DNA from: Aspidapion aeneum
Taxonomy: Eukaryota > Arthropoda > Insecta > Coleoptera > Brentidae
Assembly (NCBI GenBank): GCA_963576565.1
Contig: OY755038.1
Span: forward strand, 141,535,206 to 141,599,205
Length of the DNA: 64,000 nt
Reading direction: 5' to 3'
Below the pieces are notes generated by a model that did no database searches, had not been told where the DNA came from, and saw only the letters and a program-made list of their open reading frames with translations. A program made the position numbers and the translations under genes. Shown here in pieces: positions 36,601-46,510 of the stretch. The stretch's first letter is position 1, and each line of letters begins with the position of its first letter.

Positions 36601-37453
36601 GACTAAAATGAGGGTACGAGGAAGTCCTGCTTCTATGATGAGCAGCAGGGTGTAAAGCAGCCACAATAGACCAAAGAAAACAATAATTATCTTTATTTTG
36701 AATATTGATCACCCCCTTGGTGTTTTTAATCCACTGCGGTGACTCAACATAAGTTGAATCACCACAGTTGATTGGGGTGTGTTTATTAATATTAACCTTA
36801 AGATGGAGAATTTCATACAGAGCCCAACCAGAATCTCGCTCTTGAAAATCCTCCATCTTGGTTAATATTTTTTGAGAAACATTTTCCTCATACCATTTTT
36901 TTAAATTTGTTGTTTGGTCTATTATACTGTTTCTCGTAGAAAAAGCCTTCACATCAGTTTGCGTAGTACCTTCATGTAATTTAATAAAATTCCCCGAAAA
37001 AATGACATTAACTTTTAAAATTGAATGTTTAAGTGACTTTTTAATTTGACTTGAAAAACTCTTGAATGCCTTTTTAAAGAAAATCTTAGGGTCTTTAATG
37101 GTAAAATTAGTGATAATACCTGTTGTAATTCTACCACCAAAGCACGTTTCAACATCTTCCCAAACCAAATTTTTTTTGACCGACCTCACCCTATTAGTTT
37201 TGCCAAAATGAATTCTTTTTTTATTTTTTAGTAATATTAAATAATGTTTTAAAAGTGCCAAATTCGATTCTAATTTAGAAAAGTTTTGTACACAATCAAG
37301 TTTATTTTTCACACAACTTTTTACGGTTGAAATTAAATTTAGAAGAAAAACTATCCAATAATTAAATTCCTCTTTTGTTTTCACCAGTCTACTCACCTGT
37401 TCAACCTTTTTTACAGACTCAGACACCAACACATCAAAACTTTGGGAACTCAT
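33605..37453 (-). CDS. DNA polymerase B, protein-primed type, with HNH-like zinc module
   Basis: This would replicate the element's linear DNA. The first ATG is at 37453, giving 1282 residues; the longer frame would need TTG. Residues ~250-400 contain a NKDNYCFLW segment and later YHFAL, an unassigned domain that could be a cysteine-peptidase-like fold. A Cys pair motif (CDRC..H..C) is at ~400-425. Exonuclease motif FADLES is at ~457. The zinc/HNH-like block [18 protein letters not shown] is at ~552-590. Polymerase motif A (YDVNSLYG) is at ~850, motif B ([10 protein letters not shown]) at ~995, and catalytic motif C (YTDTDS) at ~1098. The frame is complete with no lesion. A TTTATT (minus-strand AATAAA) overlaps its stop. 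The PolB identity is firm; assignment to a virus group is inferred. Confidence 0.9.
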   Translation of the reverse strand: MSSQSFDVLVSESVKKVEQVSRLVKTKEEFNYWIVFLLNLISTVKSCVKNKLDCVQNFSKLESNLALLKHYLILLKNKKRIHFGKTNRVRSVKKNLVWEDVETCFGGRITTGIITNFTIKDPKIFFKKAFKSFSSQIKKSLKHSILKVNVIFSGNFIKLHEGTTQTDVKAFSTRNSIIDQTTNLKKWYEENVSQKILTKMEDFQERDSGWALYEILHLKVNINKHTPINCGDSTYVESPQWIKNTKGVINIQNKDNYCFLWSIVAALHPAAHHRSRTSSYPHFSQVGLNYEGFEFPMRLKDISKFEKLNNLSINVFGVEKNEILPICLSKSDFSKRINLLILSCGDDDDVVDSENEMDIDSENFEILQPNKRIYHFALIQNISRLISSQVGRQNNKKWVCDRCLNWFVSEAVLQKHYLDCKNLNFTKLTLPKKNDDILKFTEFKNKEQVPFTIFADLESLLEKIDNDDKSASSPSNTQRIQHHIPFAIGYYVKCSYDNSLSYYHQIVGNDCISRFTHELKRIAEKLSNIFSNIVPLKPLNTMEKFDFNNATHCHICEKAFQEGDRKHLDHCHLTGKYRGAAHPGCNLNFNDSHSVPVVFHNLSGYDSHFLIKSLAKEVEGRIQLLPVNKEKYISFTKYIEGTKVNFRFIDSFRFMPSALDKLASYLDDSKKTILKSFYKEEEKFNLVTRKGVLPYEYLDSWEKLYETVLPPKDAFYSTLEGKGVSNDEYKRAQTIWNTFNINSLLEYALFYMKIDVILLSEIMSSFRDICLSTYKLDPLHYFTSPGLAFSAMLKQCKIELQLLTDVDIIMFIERGIRGGVSQCSNRYAKANNRYMGESYNPNKETSYLMYYDVNSLYGTAMTLPLPYGGFEWVHNNSFTEEDICNISDDSPIGYIFEADISYPANLFEIHKDLPVCPEHRVPPNSKSKLPKLMTTLYNKERYIIHYRNLKQVLGLGLKIRKIHRVLKFKQSQWLKPYIELNIHMRQQSKNEFEKNFYKLMINSVFGKTMENVRKYKDVKLVTRWSGRFGAQFYISKPTFHSLTIFDKDMVIIEMSRNNIIFNKPIYVGFTILDLSKTFLYEFHYNYIKTNFGDKALLLYTDTDSLIYNLHVDDIYKHMKTDIDKFDTSDYPPDNIFNMPLKNKKVLGLMKDENNGAIMTEFVGLRSKMYSVKILENKSDLQNLQTKLEQKGLSLTEVQEQCLNISKRAKGVKKASLRKITFNDYLECLFKNKITEISQTMIRSHKHEVYTIKQKKIALSPFDDKRQLLPHSTNTAPWGYPIT

Positions 37454-38574
37454 TTTTTCTATAATATTCAACTGTGCAAGATATGTTATGAACAACGGTC
37501 TTTGTCAGAATGAATTCATACGTTGTCAAAATATAATTAAATATTGGTTTGATAAGAAAGTTCTTCTTGAATACGAGGGAAATTTTTAAAGTAACAAATG
37601 TAAGAAAGTATAGCACATATTGCCAGATTCACGATAACCTAACTTTTTTAACAGTTGGATGGATTGATTGTGCATAGAATTGCTGTCAAAAGTGTCAAAA
37701 AGACATTTGAGTTTAATTTTAAACGCTCGGAATTTAGTTAGCAAAACTTTTTTTTCACTTGTATAATCAAAGAACGGAAAATTCCATAACAAACATATGA
37801 CGTATGATTTGATACAATGTAACCAGCGCCACTAGTCTGTAAAAATGGACATTTTTTTTTATTCAAATCAAAACATAATGTTTAATAAATTTTATAAAAA
37901 TGTATTATTTAGCAAAAATGTGTTTTTTATATTTAAACTAAAACATATTGGTCAGCACTTTTTAGGTGTAGTCATAGGCGACGCTACTTTAATATTGTAT
38001 ATATATTTAATTAATTTAAACCAACAAAAATAATTTGACTGCTTTAAAAGTCACGTGATATGTCAAAATAGTAAAATATGACAGATTGTAACCTAAAATT
38101 CAATATATTAGGGACTAATTACAATAAAGCTTGGATTTATTAGTGCCTGTCTTTATTAAAAGAAAACAAATTACTTTATTTTTCAATTCAACTTTAGTAT
38201 ATCAATTTTGAGAGATCAGTTGTTAGTTTTCTATGTAATACTGTCACAATACGGTCAAGCAGTATTAAATCCAAACTTTACTTGATTAACTCCCTATTAA
38301 GGAAATATAAGATGCTAAAATGTAAAGGATGGAGCCAACCTACAGAAAGATCGCTGTCATCTTGGTTATGAGAAAAACTATCCCCCCACTTTAATTTATA
38401 AACTTTTAAATAATGCAACGCCTATGGACAAGTGCAAGCATTGTTAAAAAATAACCAACGCAGTGCTTATGTTAGCTAAAAATTAGGTATAAATTCCATC
38501 AAATATCAAAGCAAAAATCAATTCAAACAGTTTAACAGTTTGTGCTTATTAGTTTTGAAAAAAATAAAATAAAA
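37454..38574. promoter_or_regulatory. divergent intergenic region of the virus-like cluster
   Basis: About 1.1 kb separates the PolB start (minus) from the plus-strand gene. No gene is supported here. A TATAAA at 38489-38494 lies 80 bases upstream of the plus-strand ATG. Both transcripts probably start here. Confidence 0.45.
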
Positions 38575-39399
38575 ATGGCAACACAACCATGCACACTTGT
38601 AGTGTCAACTCTAGATCGCATTAACTGCCCTCCGAAAATGGTATTTGTTTGCATGAAGAATCTTTTTCAGTAAGTACTTTTGATTTTTTACAGATTATTT
38701 ATTATTAAACGAATACAGGATAATTTTTACAAAAGAAACTAAAAAGTAGTAAATTTTAGTTTTATATACTTTTAACTTTTTATAGAAAATTTATTATTAC
38801 TAAAAACCTTACATGAATCCAAGATAATATTTATATAAAAAAATATTCCTAATTTTTTAATAGCAAAGAAATTATATTGAATTTTAATTTATTTGTCTTA
38901 GTTTTGATGTTATTATTTTTTCAGTTTTGGAGTAAAGAAGATAAGTTTAAAAGGTGATAAAGCCTTTGTCAGACTATCATATTCACCTAGAACAGAAACC
39001 ATAGACAAAAAATTCGGTAGGCTGCCAGTGAAGTACTATCGAATAAAGGCGGATGATGATGAAGAAATTGCTATCCTACAGCGAGCGATAGAAAGATACC
39101 AAATTAATATTGATCAACCTATGGAGATTGAGACAACAAAAAATTTGGCTGTGTTACCACCACCACCACCCTCCGATCCGATGGAAATAACAGCTGTTGG
39201 AGAATCGTCTGGGGGGCCAACAGCAGCAACATCTACAAAAGCAGTAGATACCACCCAAGCACAAAGAAGAAGAAGCAGAAAGGGTGTGGTATCCACTGTA
39301 TCCGAAAAACAAACAACAAACAAAAATACAAATATGGAAGAGATAATAAGTCTCTTCGATGAAGAGGATCCTTTAACACAAACCCAAGCTTTTTTTTAA
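38575..39399 (+). CDS. unknown 189-residue protein, spliced (two exons)
   Basis: Exon one is 38575-38669 (ATG in an A-rich leader). The intron of 255 bp opens GTAAGTAC and ends TTTTTTCAG at 38924. Exon two is 38925-39399. The joined frame is 189 codons plus stop, and neither exon alone gives a sensible protein. The N-terminal 75 residues look folded. The rest is low-complexity, with a proline run (PPPPPP, ~116), a short basic cluster (RRRSRKG, ~159) that could act as a nuclear-localisation signal, and an acidic end. It is the only plus-strand gene of the cluster and converges on the 164-residue gene, with AATAAA repeats just after the stop. I do not recognise the family. Confidence 0.6.
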
Positions 39400-39441
39400 T
39401 TTTTAATATTTTGTTAAACTAAAATAAAATAAAATAAAAGG

Positions 39442-39936
39442 TTAAAACTGAATATGCTTTTTATTTAAATACCATCTATTTAACAAAATTACATTTTCTC
39501 TAGCACAATTTAAATAATTATTATTATGCATTTCACAGTGAAACTTATCATTACAATAATTTTTTAATTTTTTAATATTGGGACATCCCAAGTCATATAA
39601 ATCTACAACATTATTATTAACTAAATTACATAACCAAACTTTTTTTTCATTTCCTTTTACAAACACAGTTTCATTTTGAATTAAATCCTTAATAAATAAA
39701 GCGAGGTTTTCAAATGGTAAATAACTAAAATCAAAAGTGTCCCAATTTATACCATGAAGTTTGTTTGTATTCCATTCAGCTTGATGTTTAAAGTCTTGAT
39801 GTAACCAGATGGACTTCATGGGTAAATTAACGATATGGTGCCGAACTTCATTAGTATGGGTGTTTAATATAGCTATTTCCTTACATATAAATTCAGTGTC
39901 TTTGTATTGGAAACCTTGCACATCCAAAATAAACAT
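39442..39936 (-). CDS. unknown 164-residue protein of the virus-like cluster
   Basis: It opens at a true ATG and starts FILDVQGF, followed by an acidic residue pattern (CKEIAIL), a central VKGNEKKVWL and a C-terminal Cys/His patch (CNDKFHCEMH, CARENV). From memory, proteins with this DVQGF..KEIA..KG.EK pattern recur in arthropod genomes without assigned function. The D..E spacing hints at a nuclease fold, but that is speculation. It starts 11 bases after the stop of the capsid-like gene on the same strand and ends 42 bases from the convergent gene. Confidence 0.7.
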   Translation of the reverse strand: MFILDVQGFQYKDTEFICKEIAILNTHTNEVRHHIVNLPMKSIWLHQDFKHQAEWNTNKLHGINWDTFDFSYLPFENLALFIKDLIQNETVFVKGNEKKVWLCNLVNNNVVDLYDLGCPNIKKLKNYCNDKFHCEMHNNNYLNCARENVILLNRWYLNKKHIQF

Positions 39937-39947
39937 TTTTTTCTTCT

Positions 39948-41171
39948 TTAAATTACCCTTACGGTACTGGTTAGAGGGTTGTATTTCACAAGTCGATCGT
40001 GCAATATTAAACAGTAGGCTATAGTTTTATCAGGTACAGCTTTTTTCGTTTCAAACTCAATTCTAATGTCAACTGCACCACCTTTGAGCACGTCTTCACT
40101 CTGTCGAGAGCAGTCGATAACTACCAGTGGAGCATCATTTTTAAAGCTTATCGGGTGAAAACAAGGTTCGCTTTGATCGTGGTAATAATAGGATTTTTGA
40201 AACTGGGCATACATTTCATATAGAATAGCATACTGATTGTTATCAAAATCTAAATTTAAATTATCATATGGAAAAACTTCGGAGTTTAAATAGACTTTTA
40301 AATTGGTTAATGATAAGTGGTCAAAACGGCTCATATTTTTACTAAACAAGTTTTTTCTATCTGTCTGAAATCCAATAATAATGAAACGTGGTGTCTCCAG
40401 TTGATTTGAAGTTTTCACTGCCCATGTGTGATTAGTGGTAGTTTGAAGTTGTGGATACTCATGCAATTCCCAACTTCGAAAACTAATATTGAGATCTCTG
40501 TTACCCTCTAAATACTTGTAAAGGCGTAATTTTTGATCATCTGACACTCTAACATGTGGAATTTTCCAATGAACTTTATTTAACACCACCTTATATTTTT
40601 CTTTTTTATCCTCAGTTTCAATTAAAGCGTTTAAATCGGAATTGCTGCGAATCAACACGAGTTCTTGTCGTACATTTAAAATAATCTTGTGATGGTCCTC
40701 AAATACCCCCATAAGGGTTTTTAGGGGTAAACATATATTGAAATTACCGGAACCATCTAATATAGGTGGATTTTCTTTAAGTGTCCAACCAGCATTTTGA
40801 AGGGTGTTACCATCACTTTCCTTGAATGAGCAGAAACCTTTTATTGTTGATGTAATCCCAGGATTTCTAACACGGTCCACAATCACCCCTCCTAACTCAT
40901 AACGAATTTCATCAAATAAATGTGCTAAACCATTGTTTACAAAGTGCACATTAGTACTGGCAGTATTGTCATCTTTCAGTACTTTTCCTTCAAGGTAAAG
41001 AACACTTTCACTAGGCAGGGTATAGATGTCTTGAGTTTGTATCAGAATTCGAATTTCATCATTGTTGTTTAAGGTGGTTGAAGCATATGGTTGATGAGTG
41101 TGTAGTTGGTAACTCACAATCGAATTATCATAGAGCACGTTTTCACCCACTCGTAGAATGTTACGACTCAT
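39948..41171 (-). CDS. capsid-like protein (candidate major capsid protein)
   Basis: The first ATG is at 41171, giving 407 residues; a longer frame would need TTG. Visible features are a conserved-looking N-terminus (ILRVGENVLYDNSI), then RYELGGVIVDRVRNPGITST near residue 90, a beta-rich middle, and a C-terminal half with VYLNSEVFPYD and YCLILHDRLVKYNP. There are no enzymatic motifs or membrane segments, and the predicted composition is mostly strands. From memory, similar proteins sit beside PolB genes in insect and cnidarian elements, and a double-jelly-roll capsid is the best guess. The frame is unbroken. The family resemblance is recalled and the fold is inferred. Confidence 0.65.
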   Translation of the reverse strand: MSRNILRVGENVLYDNSIVSYQLHTHQPYASTTLNNNDEIRILIQTQDIYTLPSESVLYLEGKVLKDDNTASTNVHFVNNGLAHLFDEIRYELGGVIVDRVRNPGITSTIKGFCSFKESDGNTLQNAGWTLKENPPILDGSGNFNICLPLKTLMGVFEDHHKIILNVRQELVLIRSNSDLNALIETEDKKEKYKVVLNKVHWKIPHVRVSDDQKLRLYKYLEGNRDLNISFRSWELHEYPQLQTTTNHTWAVKTSNQLETPRFIIIGFQTDRKNLFSKNMSRFDHLSLTNLKVYLNSEVFPYDNLNLDFDNNQYAILYEMYAQFQKSYYYHDQSEPCFHPISFKNDAPLVVIDCSRQSEDVLKGGAVDIRIEFETKKAVPDKTIAYCLILHDRLVKYNPLTSTVRVI

Positions 41172-41288
41172 TTTTTTCAAAACACTTTAAACTACACCGC
41201 ACTGAAAAAAATATTCTTCTTATACCACAACTGACACGTACTTTTAAATTATACCAAAATTTCTTAAGTCTTTTGCCTATGATGGTAG

Positions 41289-41483
41289 TTATTGTCCTTT
41301 TAGTTTAAATCCTAAAGATACTAAAAAAGCTCTATTTTCAGGTGTTAGCTCTTTGACTAGCTGTTTATTACTAAATGGTGGTACACTATCAATCTTCTTC
41401 TTATAAATTTTATTACTTTCCTCTAAGGCGGTAATTTCTTCATAAGGAATACCAAAAGTATTATGATTATACAAAAACACCAT
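41289..41483 (-). CDS. small unknown protein, 64 residues
   Basis: It opens at ATG 41483, two bases after the stop of the preceding small gene, and ends about 115 bases before the capsid-like start. The C-terminus reads ELTPENRAFLVSLGFKLKG, a short helix-plus-basic pattern. No domain is recognised. The tight spacing argues that it is a real gene of the cluster. Confidence 0.55.
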   Translation of the reverse strand: MVFLYNHNTFGIPYEEITALEESNKIYKKKIDSVPPFSNKQLVKELTPENRAFLVSLGFKLKGQ

Positions 41484-41485
41484 TT

Positions 41486-41909
41486 TTAAACGGATTTTTT
41501 TAGATGCAGCCTAATCGTGACCACTTCTCCACGAAAATTGATGGGTTTTCCATCTTGGTCAGTTATTTTAAGTAAAATATCATCAATATAATGAGTGCTG
41601 ATTGGTAGATATATCACATTTGAGGGTCTTTCTATAATTTTATAACCTGGAGGAGAAGAGGGGTAAAACATGTGTAACATGTGCACTGCTTTTCCGTTGT
41701 AGGTATATTATAAACCTGGGGCGTGCAGTGTTTACTTTTAATACCACGGCGGGAATTTTCATGCTTGACCGGAAGAAGGGCTATAATTTGCTAAGTGACT
41801 AAAAGGGACTTTAATGCCAAGGTTTATTTTTATATACTAAAAATAATAATAATAATCATAAACTAAATAAATAGGTATTAAACCACTTACCGTACTGTAG
41901 TTTTAGCAT
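41486..41909 (-). CDS. small unknown protein, spliced (72 residues)
   Basis: The unspliced frame at 41486-41686 has no ATG at a sensible place. A 19-base exon (41891-41909) beginning with ATG ends at a GTAAGTGG donor, and an acceptor AAGCAG at 41686 restores the frame, giving 72 residues. The C-terminal half has ILLKITDQDGKPINFRGEVV, a strand-rich stretch. From memory, 'ITDQDG..INFRGE..TIRLH' patterns appear as C-termini of structural-like proteins in similar elements. Function is unknown; the splice model is inferred. Confidence 0.5.
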
Positions 41910-41992
41910 GTCAAGTATATAAAAAAAACAGTGGGCAGTGATAGTTGTCATGGCATTACATTAAACAAAAGTCAGTCAGATGCTAACAAACT

Positions 41993-42044
41993 AAGGTCAC
42001 TCATCGTCAAGCAAGGTAAAGCTTGCTTGACGATGAGTGACCTT
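41993..42044. repeat. perfect hairpin, 23-bp stem and 6-base loop
   Basis: The arms aaggtcactcatcg... (41993-42015) and ...cgatgagtgacctt (42022-42044) are exact reverse complements around gtaaag. It lies 84 bases outside the first gene of the virus-like cluster. It might mark an element end, or be the residue of a short inverted-repeat transposon. Confidence 0.9.
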
Positions 42045-42856
42045 ATAACAAACAATGTGGAAAAATTTTTATTTATTTCATAACAAACTAATTAAGTTTA
42101 GTCGAGAAAAAGTTCGAATTACATTTCTCGAAGATGGAAAATAAAGCATATTCTTACTTTGAGATGGGCATGGAAATGATGCAATAAACAGAATTTCGAA
42201 AATTTCACAGTTTCCTGGTTTACAGCCTGGAGAAGTCTAGAAAGTTAAATGCTTCGTTTATATGGAAGCAATATTCTATGCCTAAGGACACAATAACGAT
42301 CAAAACGAACCAAGCCATCGGCAAAGTACAGTAAGGTTACGTCAAGCTGGAACAAAATAATCGGTATCGTGTATATATTCCTTTTTGTTTTTTGTATTAT
42401 GATAAAAGAAAATAATCCAAAAACCTATATTTTGCCTTTATGGTTTTAAAGAAATTACTTTCAATCACTGGGGACAAGAAATACTACCTTAGCCCATGAA
42501 AAAAGGGATTAAACGTACACCTTTATTCCGTAGAGAGCATAAAAAATTTATTAAATGATACAAAACCCAACATAATAGTTTTCTATATTTTAGAATATAT
42601 ATAAAACATGCCAACTATATTTTTGGTTTCCTTCGCTGTGTGGGTCCTAACACAGGGTCCTAATAAATTTGAAATCATAAAAAACTTAGTTTTTTTAGGT
42701 TTGTTTATTTGGACAGTAAAATATATATACCGGATGTGACGGACAGTTCTTTACGTAACATTTGTAAACCATTTAATTTTTTTAAACATAAAAAAAGCTA
42801 CGCTCCTGACAGTGTCAGATTTGCGTTTTTCGTAAATGAGGTGTGTCGCTACCCCT
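42045..42856. other. no gene recognised
   Basis: AT-rich sequence without a convincing frame or repeat. Confidence 0.5.
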
Positions 42857-43446
42857 GGGAGACATGAGCGGCTAGTTCACAACTTGCATTCCGTTTGCTA
42901 TTGGTCGAAATAGTCAGCTGACTTTTTGATGTTGAACGTTGCCGTTTAAGATTATTATTATATTATATTAAGAGATGGTGCCACCAGTCAAGCATTTAAC
43001 AAACTTTATGTTTACAGCTTTCGGCGTAAAATAAGAATATATACTAGCTGTAAGTGACTAAAAAGTGTAGTGGTTTGTGCAGTACATACCTATTGAATTT
43101 AACTAAATCTATGCATATGCCGATGAGTTTTTTTTTATTGTTTTTTAAAAACATATTATATTTTTTTTTAAATTAGCTTCCCTATCCTGTTTTCCTATCG
43201 AAATCGGTGTTACTAACCCTGATAAATTACTCGACAACGTATCCTAACCTGTCCAGACACGCCCCGGTTAGGATACGTTTCCCATCAATTGGACCACGGT
43301 TAGGTTTTGTTTCAGTTTGGTTTAACACCGATTTCAACCTCCCAAAACGAGGACAGGAGAGTTTTAATTTTAAAAATCCCGCCTGACTATGTCAACCAAT
43401 AGCAAATGGAATGCAAGTTGTGACCTATCCGCTCGTTGGGAGACGC
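42857..43446. mobile_element. MITE-like nested inverted repeat
   Basis: The outer arms (42857-42920 and 43381-43446) pair over blocks such as cacaacttgcattcc and tttgctattgg. An inner perfect 14-bp stem (43236-43249 with 43266-43279) and an intermediate pair (aaatcggtgtta / taacaccgattt) nest inside. No coding sequence is present. This is probably a non-autonomous DNA element; a sequence matching the window's last 36 bases (42983-43018) lies within it. Confidence 0.55.
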
Positions 43447-43807
43447 CAGGCTGTCAGGATGCAGTGACCCTAAGAATATTTGCTAGAGTCGCCACCTGAC
43501 GAAAATAAGTCGAAGGCGGAATTTTTCAGGGGTGCCACGACCACGTGGTCACATTGTGCAAGGAAAACTTAAGTTTGCGACACGCTCCCTAGAGGGAGCC
43601 GCACATATAGGCAGACAACTGCGTACAGCCGACCTGAAAATAGATTTCAAAATATTTTTTGGTTTTATTGCACCCCTGACCGGACGCAAGAAACAAACCT
43701 TTAAAACATAAATTTCAATCTTTCTATAAATTCGTATAATTAAAAATAATGTTTGCATAATTATGTAAAATTTCTTGTGTGCCTAATATTATAGATTTGT
43801 TAAAAAA

Positions 43808-44600
43808 TTCTAATTTTCTACTTAGCAATAAAAAGTTGAAAATAGCCCCAAAAAAATACTATTCACGGATTAGATCAAATTTTGGTTCAGGAGGTGAGTT
43901 ACAGGGTGATATCGAAAATAGTAGTAAATCTTAATAAAAATCACATTTTTAAAAAACAACTCTGTCAGGAGTTTTAGTTAGCAAATAAAAGTAAGAAATA
44001 CATTAAAAAATGTATCATGAACTTATTGTATTATTTTTAGATCCAGGAAGTGAGAGACCTACAGGGTGATATCGAAATTAGAAGCGTAATTTTCTAAAAA
44101 ACACATTTTTAAAAAACAATGTTGTCAAGAGCTTTCGTTAGCAAAAAATTATTTGAAACACGTTACACAATCATACCATTATCAGATTTTATCACCTTCA
44201 GGTCCAGGAATTGATATGGAAATTATTAGTGTGTGTAAATTTTCTAAAAATCACATTTTTAAAAAGCATGGTTGTCCGGAGCTTTTGTTAGCAAAGTATA
44301 GTTAGGAATACGTTAAACAATCATACCATTAACTGATTGTATCACCGTTAGGTCCAGGAAGTGAGGTAAAGGGTGATATCGAAATTAGTAATAAAATTTC
44401 GTAAAAATCACGTTTTTAAAAAACAACGTTGTCAGGAGCGTTTGTTAGCAAAAAATAGTTAGGAATACGTTAAGCAATCATACCACTTACTAAATTTCAT
44501 TTACTTCCAGTAGGTAAGCTGCAGGGTGATATCTAAATAGCAGTAAAGATTTTGAAAAATCACGTTTTTAAAAAACAAGGGAGGTGAGCTACAGGGTGAA
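43808..44600 (+). repeat. left inverted-repeat arm with ~150-bp tandem units
   Basis: Units begin near 43885, 44040, 44200, 44351 and 44505, each starting with a tccagga-like block, then acagggtgatatc, then a tcacattttta block and a tt(a/g)tcaggagc-like block. The reverse complement of 63390-63961 follows the same order, including the outermost aataaaaagttgaaaat. Confidence 0.85.
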
Positions 44601-45700
44601 ATGAATAAGTAAATCCAAAAATATTCACATATATTTACGTGAAAAACTTTTACGATTTATTTGACAAATTTACAAGTTAATATGATAAAATTTTGACATT
44701 AAAACTTATTAGTTAATATAACCAAATCAACCTAAGCCCCTAACTAACCTTGGTCAAAATAAAAGTTTATAAATACACATATGAAATCCAAAAATCCCTA
44801 CATTTATTTACGTAACAACATCTTGGTTCGTTGTTCTTTTACAAATTCACAAGTTAGTTTGAAAAAATCATGGCTTTATAATACATATCAAGTATAACCA
44901 AACCGAACCAAACCCATATAAATAAGGTTGGTCAATATAAAAATGTACAATAATTATTTACAGAAAAACCTGCCCGCCTTCGTTGTTAATTCACAAATTT
45001 ACATGCTTATTTGACAAAAATTTTTCATCCAAAATATACAATTAATAGAATCAAACCGAACCAGTTGGTCAATATAAAAATTAACAAATACAAATAGTAA
45101 AGCAAAATTTTTTTACAAATATTTTACATTTGTTTGATTTGTTAATTAACAAATTTACAAGATATTTTAGAATCTTGGCCCTAAAATATATATTTAATGT
45201 AACAAAACGAAAGCCTTCACTAGGCTTGCCTAATGTAAACATTTACAAACATACACGATAAATATAAAAATCTGCACATTGATTTACAAAATTTTTTTAC
45301 AAATATTTTACATTTGTTTGATTTGTTAATTAACAAATTTACAAGATATTTTAGAATCTTGGCCCTAAAATATATATTTAATGTAACAAAACGAAAGCCT
45401 TCACTAGGCTTGCCTAATGTAAACATTTACAAACATACACGATAAATATAAAAATCTGCACATTGATTTACAGAAAAAAACTGTCTTCGTTGTTATTTCA
45501 CAAATTTGCATGTATTTTAGGCAACAATTTGACACCCAAGTTATCTATTTAACATAACCAAACCGAGCCAAATCAAATCCTTATAATTATTAAGCTTGCT
45601 CAATATAAAAATGTACAAATACACATAATAAATATTACATTTATTTACATTGACAAACAACAACCTGCACACAAATATTTTTGTCCCGTACGTCGTTCTT
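44600..45700 (+). repeat. second set of diverged tandem repeats (~165-190 bp)
   Basis: Units share acaaatttacaag, a 'taaccaaac.gaacc' block and a 'tcaatataaaaatgtacaa' block, at roughly 44650, 44840, 44990, 45130, 45315 and 45500. They lie just inside the left arm only; I did not see them on the right side. Confidence 0.75.
45103..45470 (+). repeat. exact 184-bp tandem duplication
   Basis: 45103-45286 and 45287-45470 read the same throughout by eye. It is a much younger duplication than the surrounding diverged units. Confidence 0.9.
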
Positions 45701-46510
45701 AGTTTTATTTAATTACTTGTATATAGACTTCTTCCAAAGTGAAGCGACTCAATATTTTGCATTTCTTTCAAAAAATCTGTTAATACATGTACCGCTACAT
45801 AGCTATTTGGTTGTCTGATAAAGGGATATATTTCTTTACTTCTTTAGCTATTTTTACTGAAAACTCCAAATCAACAAAAGCAGTAGTTTCATGCCACTTA
45901 AGGTCTTTTATCTTTAAATTTTAAATATCTTTTACACAAATATTTTTTTGTATCCTTAGGCTTTTAATTGTTTGTACAATAGTTATTTACCTAACAAGTG
46001 CGGATAGAGGTACTTTTCCGCACGCGACGGCACTTGCACAAACGACGCGGAGCGGAGTTCGGGCAAGCCGTCAAGGATGGAAAAGATAGTTTCCGCAAGA
46101 ATTAGGTACAATGTTTTTCCTACGAGTGTTTTTGTCCATCTTCTTTATCAAAAAACATGTTTTAATTCGCAAAGATTTTATAATAATGCTAGAAAATGAT
46201 ACGTAAGATAGAATAGTTACATAAATCATTTAATGAGCCCTAAATATCTTAATTTTTAACAAAACAAAAATCGTGCGGAAAAGAAATTTTTCAGCACTAG
46301 TGCGGAAAAGTTACTTTTCCGTACGTTTTTTAAACTTTTATTTTTACTTGATTTTTTTATGCACGGAAAAATAATAAAACAGGATTTTTTTATTATGATA
46401 TATTAAAAGGAAACTTTATGTAAAGAACATTTAATTAACAATAACGAAAAAGTTAACTATGGTAGATATTGAAATTGAAAGTGCACTTTCTGTTTGTTGC
46501 ATGCTTCAAT
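45701..46510. other. interior of Foldback-like element, left of B
   Basis: No gene is supported. 46000-46100 is unusually G/C- and CpG-rich for this window. A near-palindrome cggaaaagttacttttccg lies at ~46305-46323, and related cggaaaagt blocks occur on the right side at ~63314. Confidence 0.5.
46507..46510. repeat. target-site duplication CAAT of element B, left copy
   Basis: CAAT directly precedes the 5' LTR and reappears at 62971-62974 after the 3' LTR. Confidence 0.8.

Larger units (their letters stand above)
32780..41909. mobile_element. virus-like gene cluster (Polinton-like / adintovirus-like), ends undefined
   Basis: Six compact genes occupy 9.1 kb: five on the minus strand and one on the plus strand. 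They include a DNA polymerase B of protein-primed type, a capsid-like protein and small cysteine-rich or unknown proteins. Genes are separated by as little as 2-11 bases, apart from a shared non-coding region (37454-38574) between PolB and the plus-strand gene. Several genes appear to have short introns. Integrase, packaging ATPase and maturation protease, core Polinton genes, were not found. No terminal inverted repeats were recognised, so this could be a truncated or a different kind of element. Confidence 0.7.
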
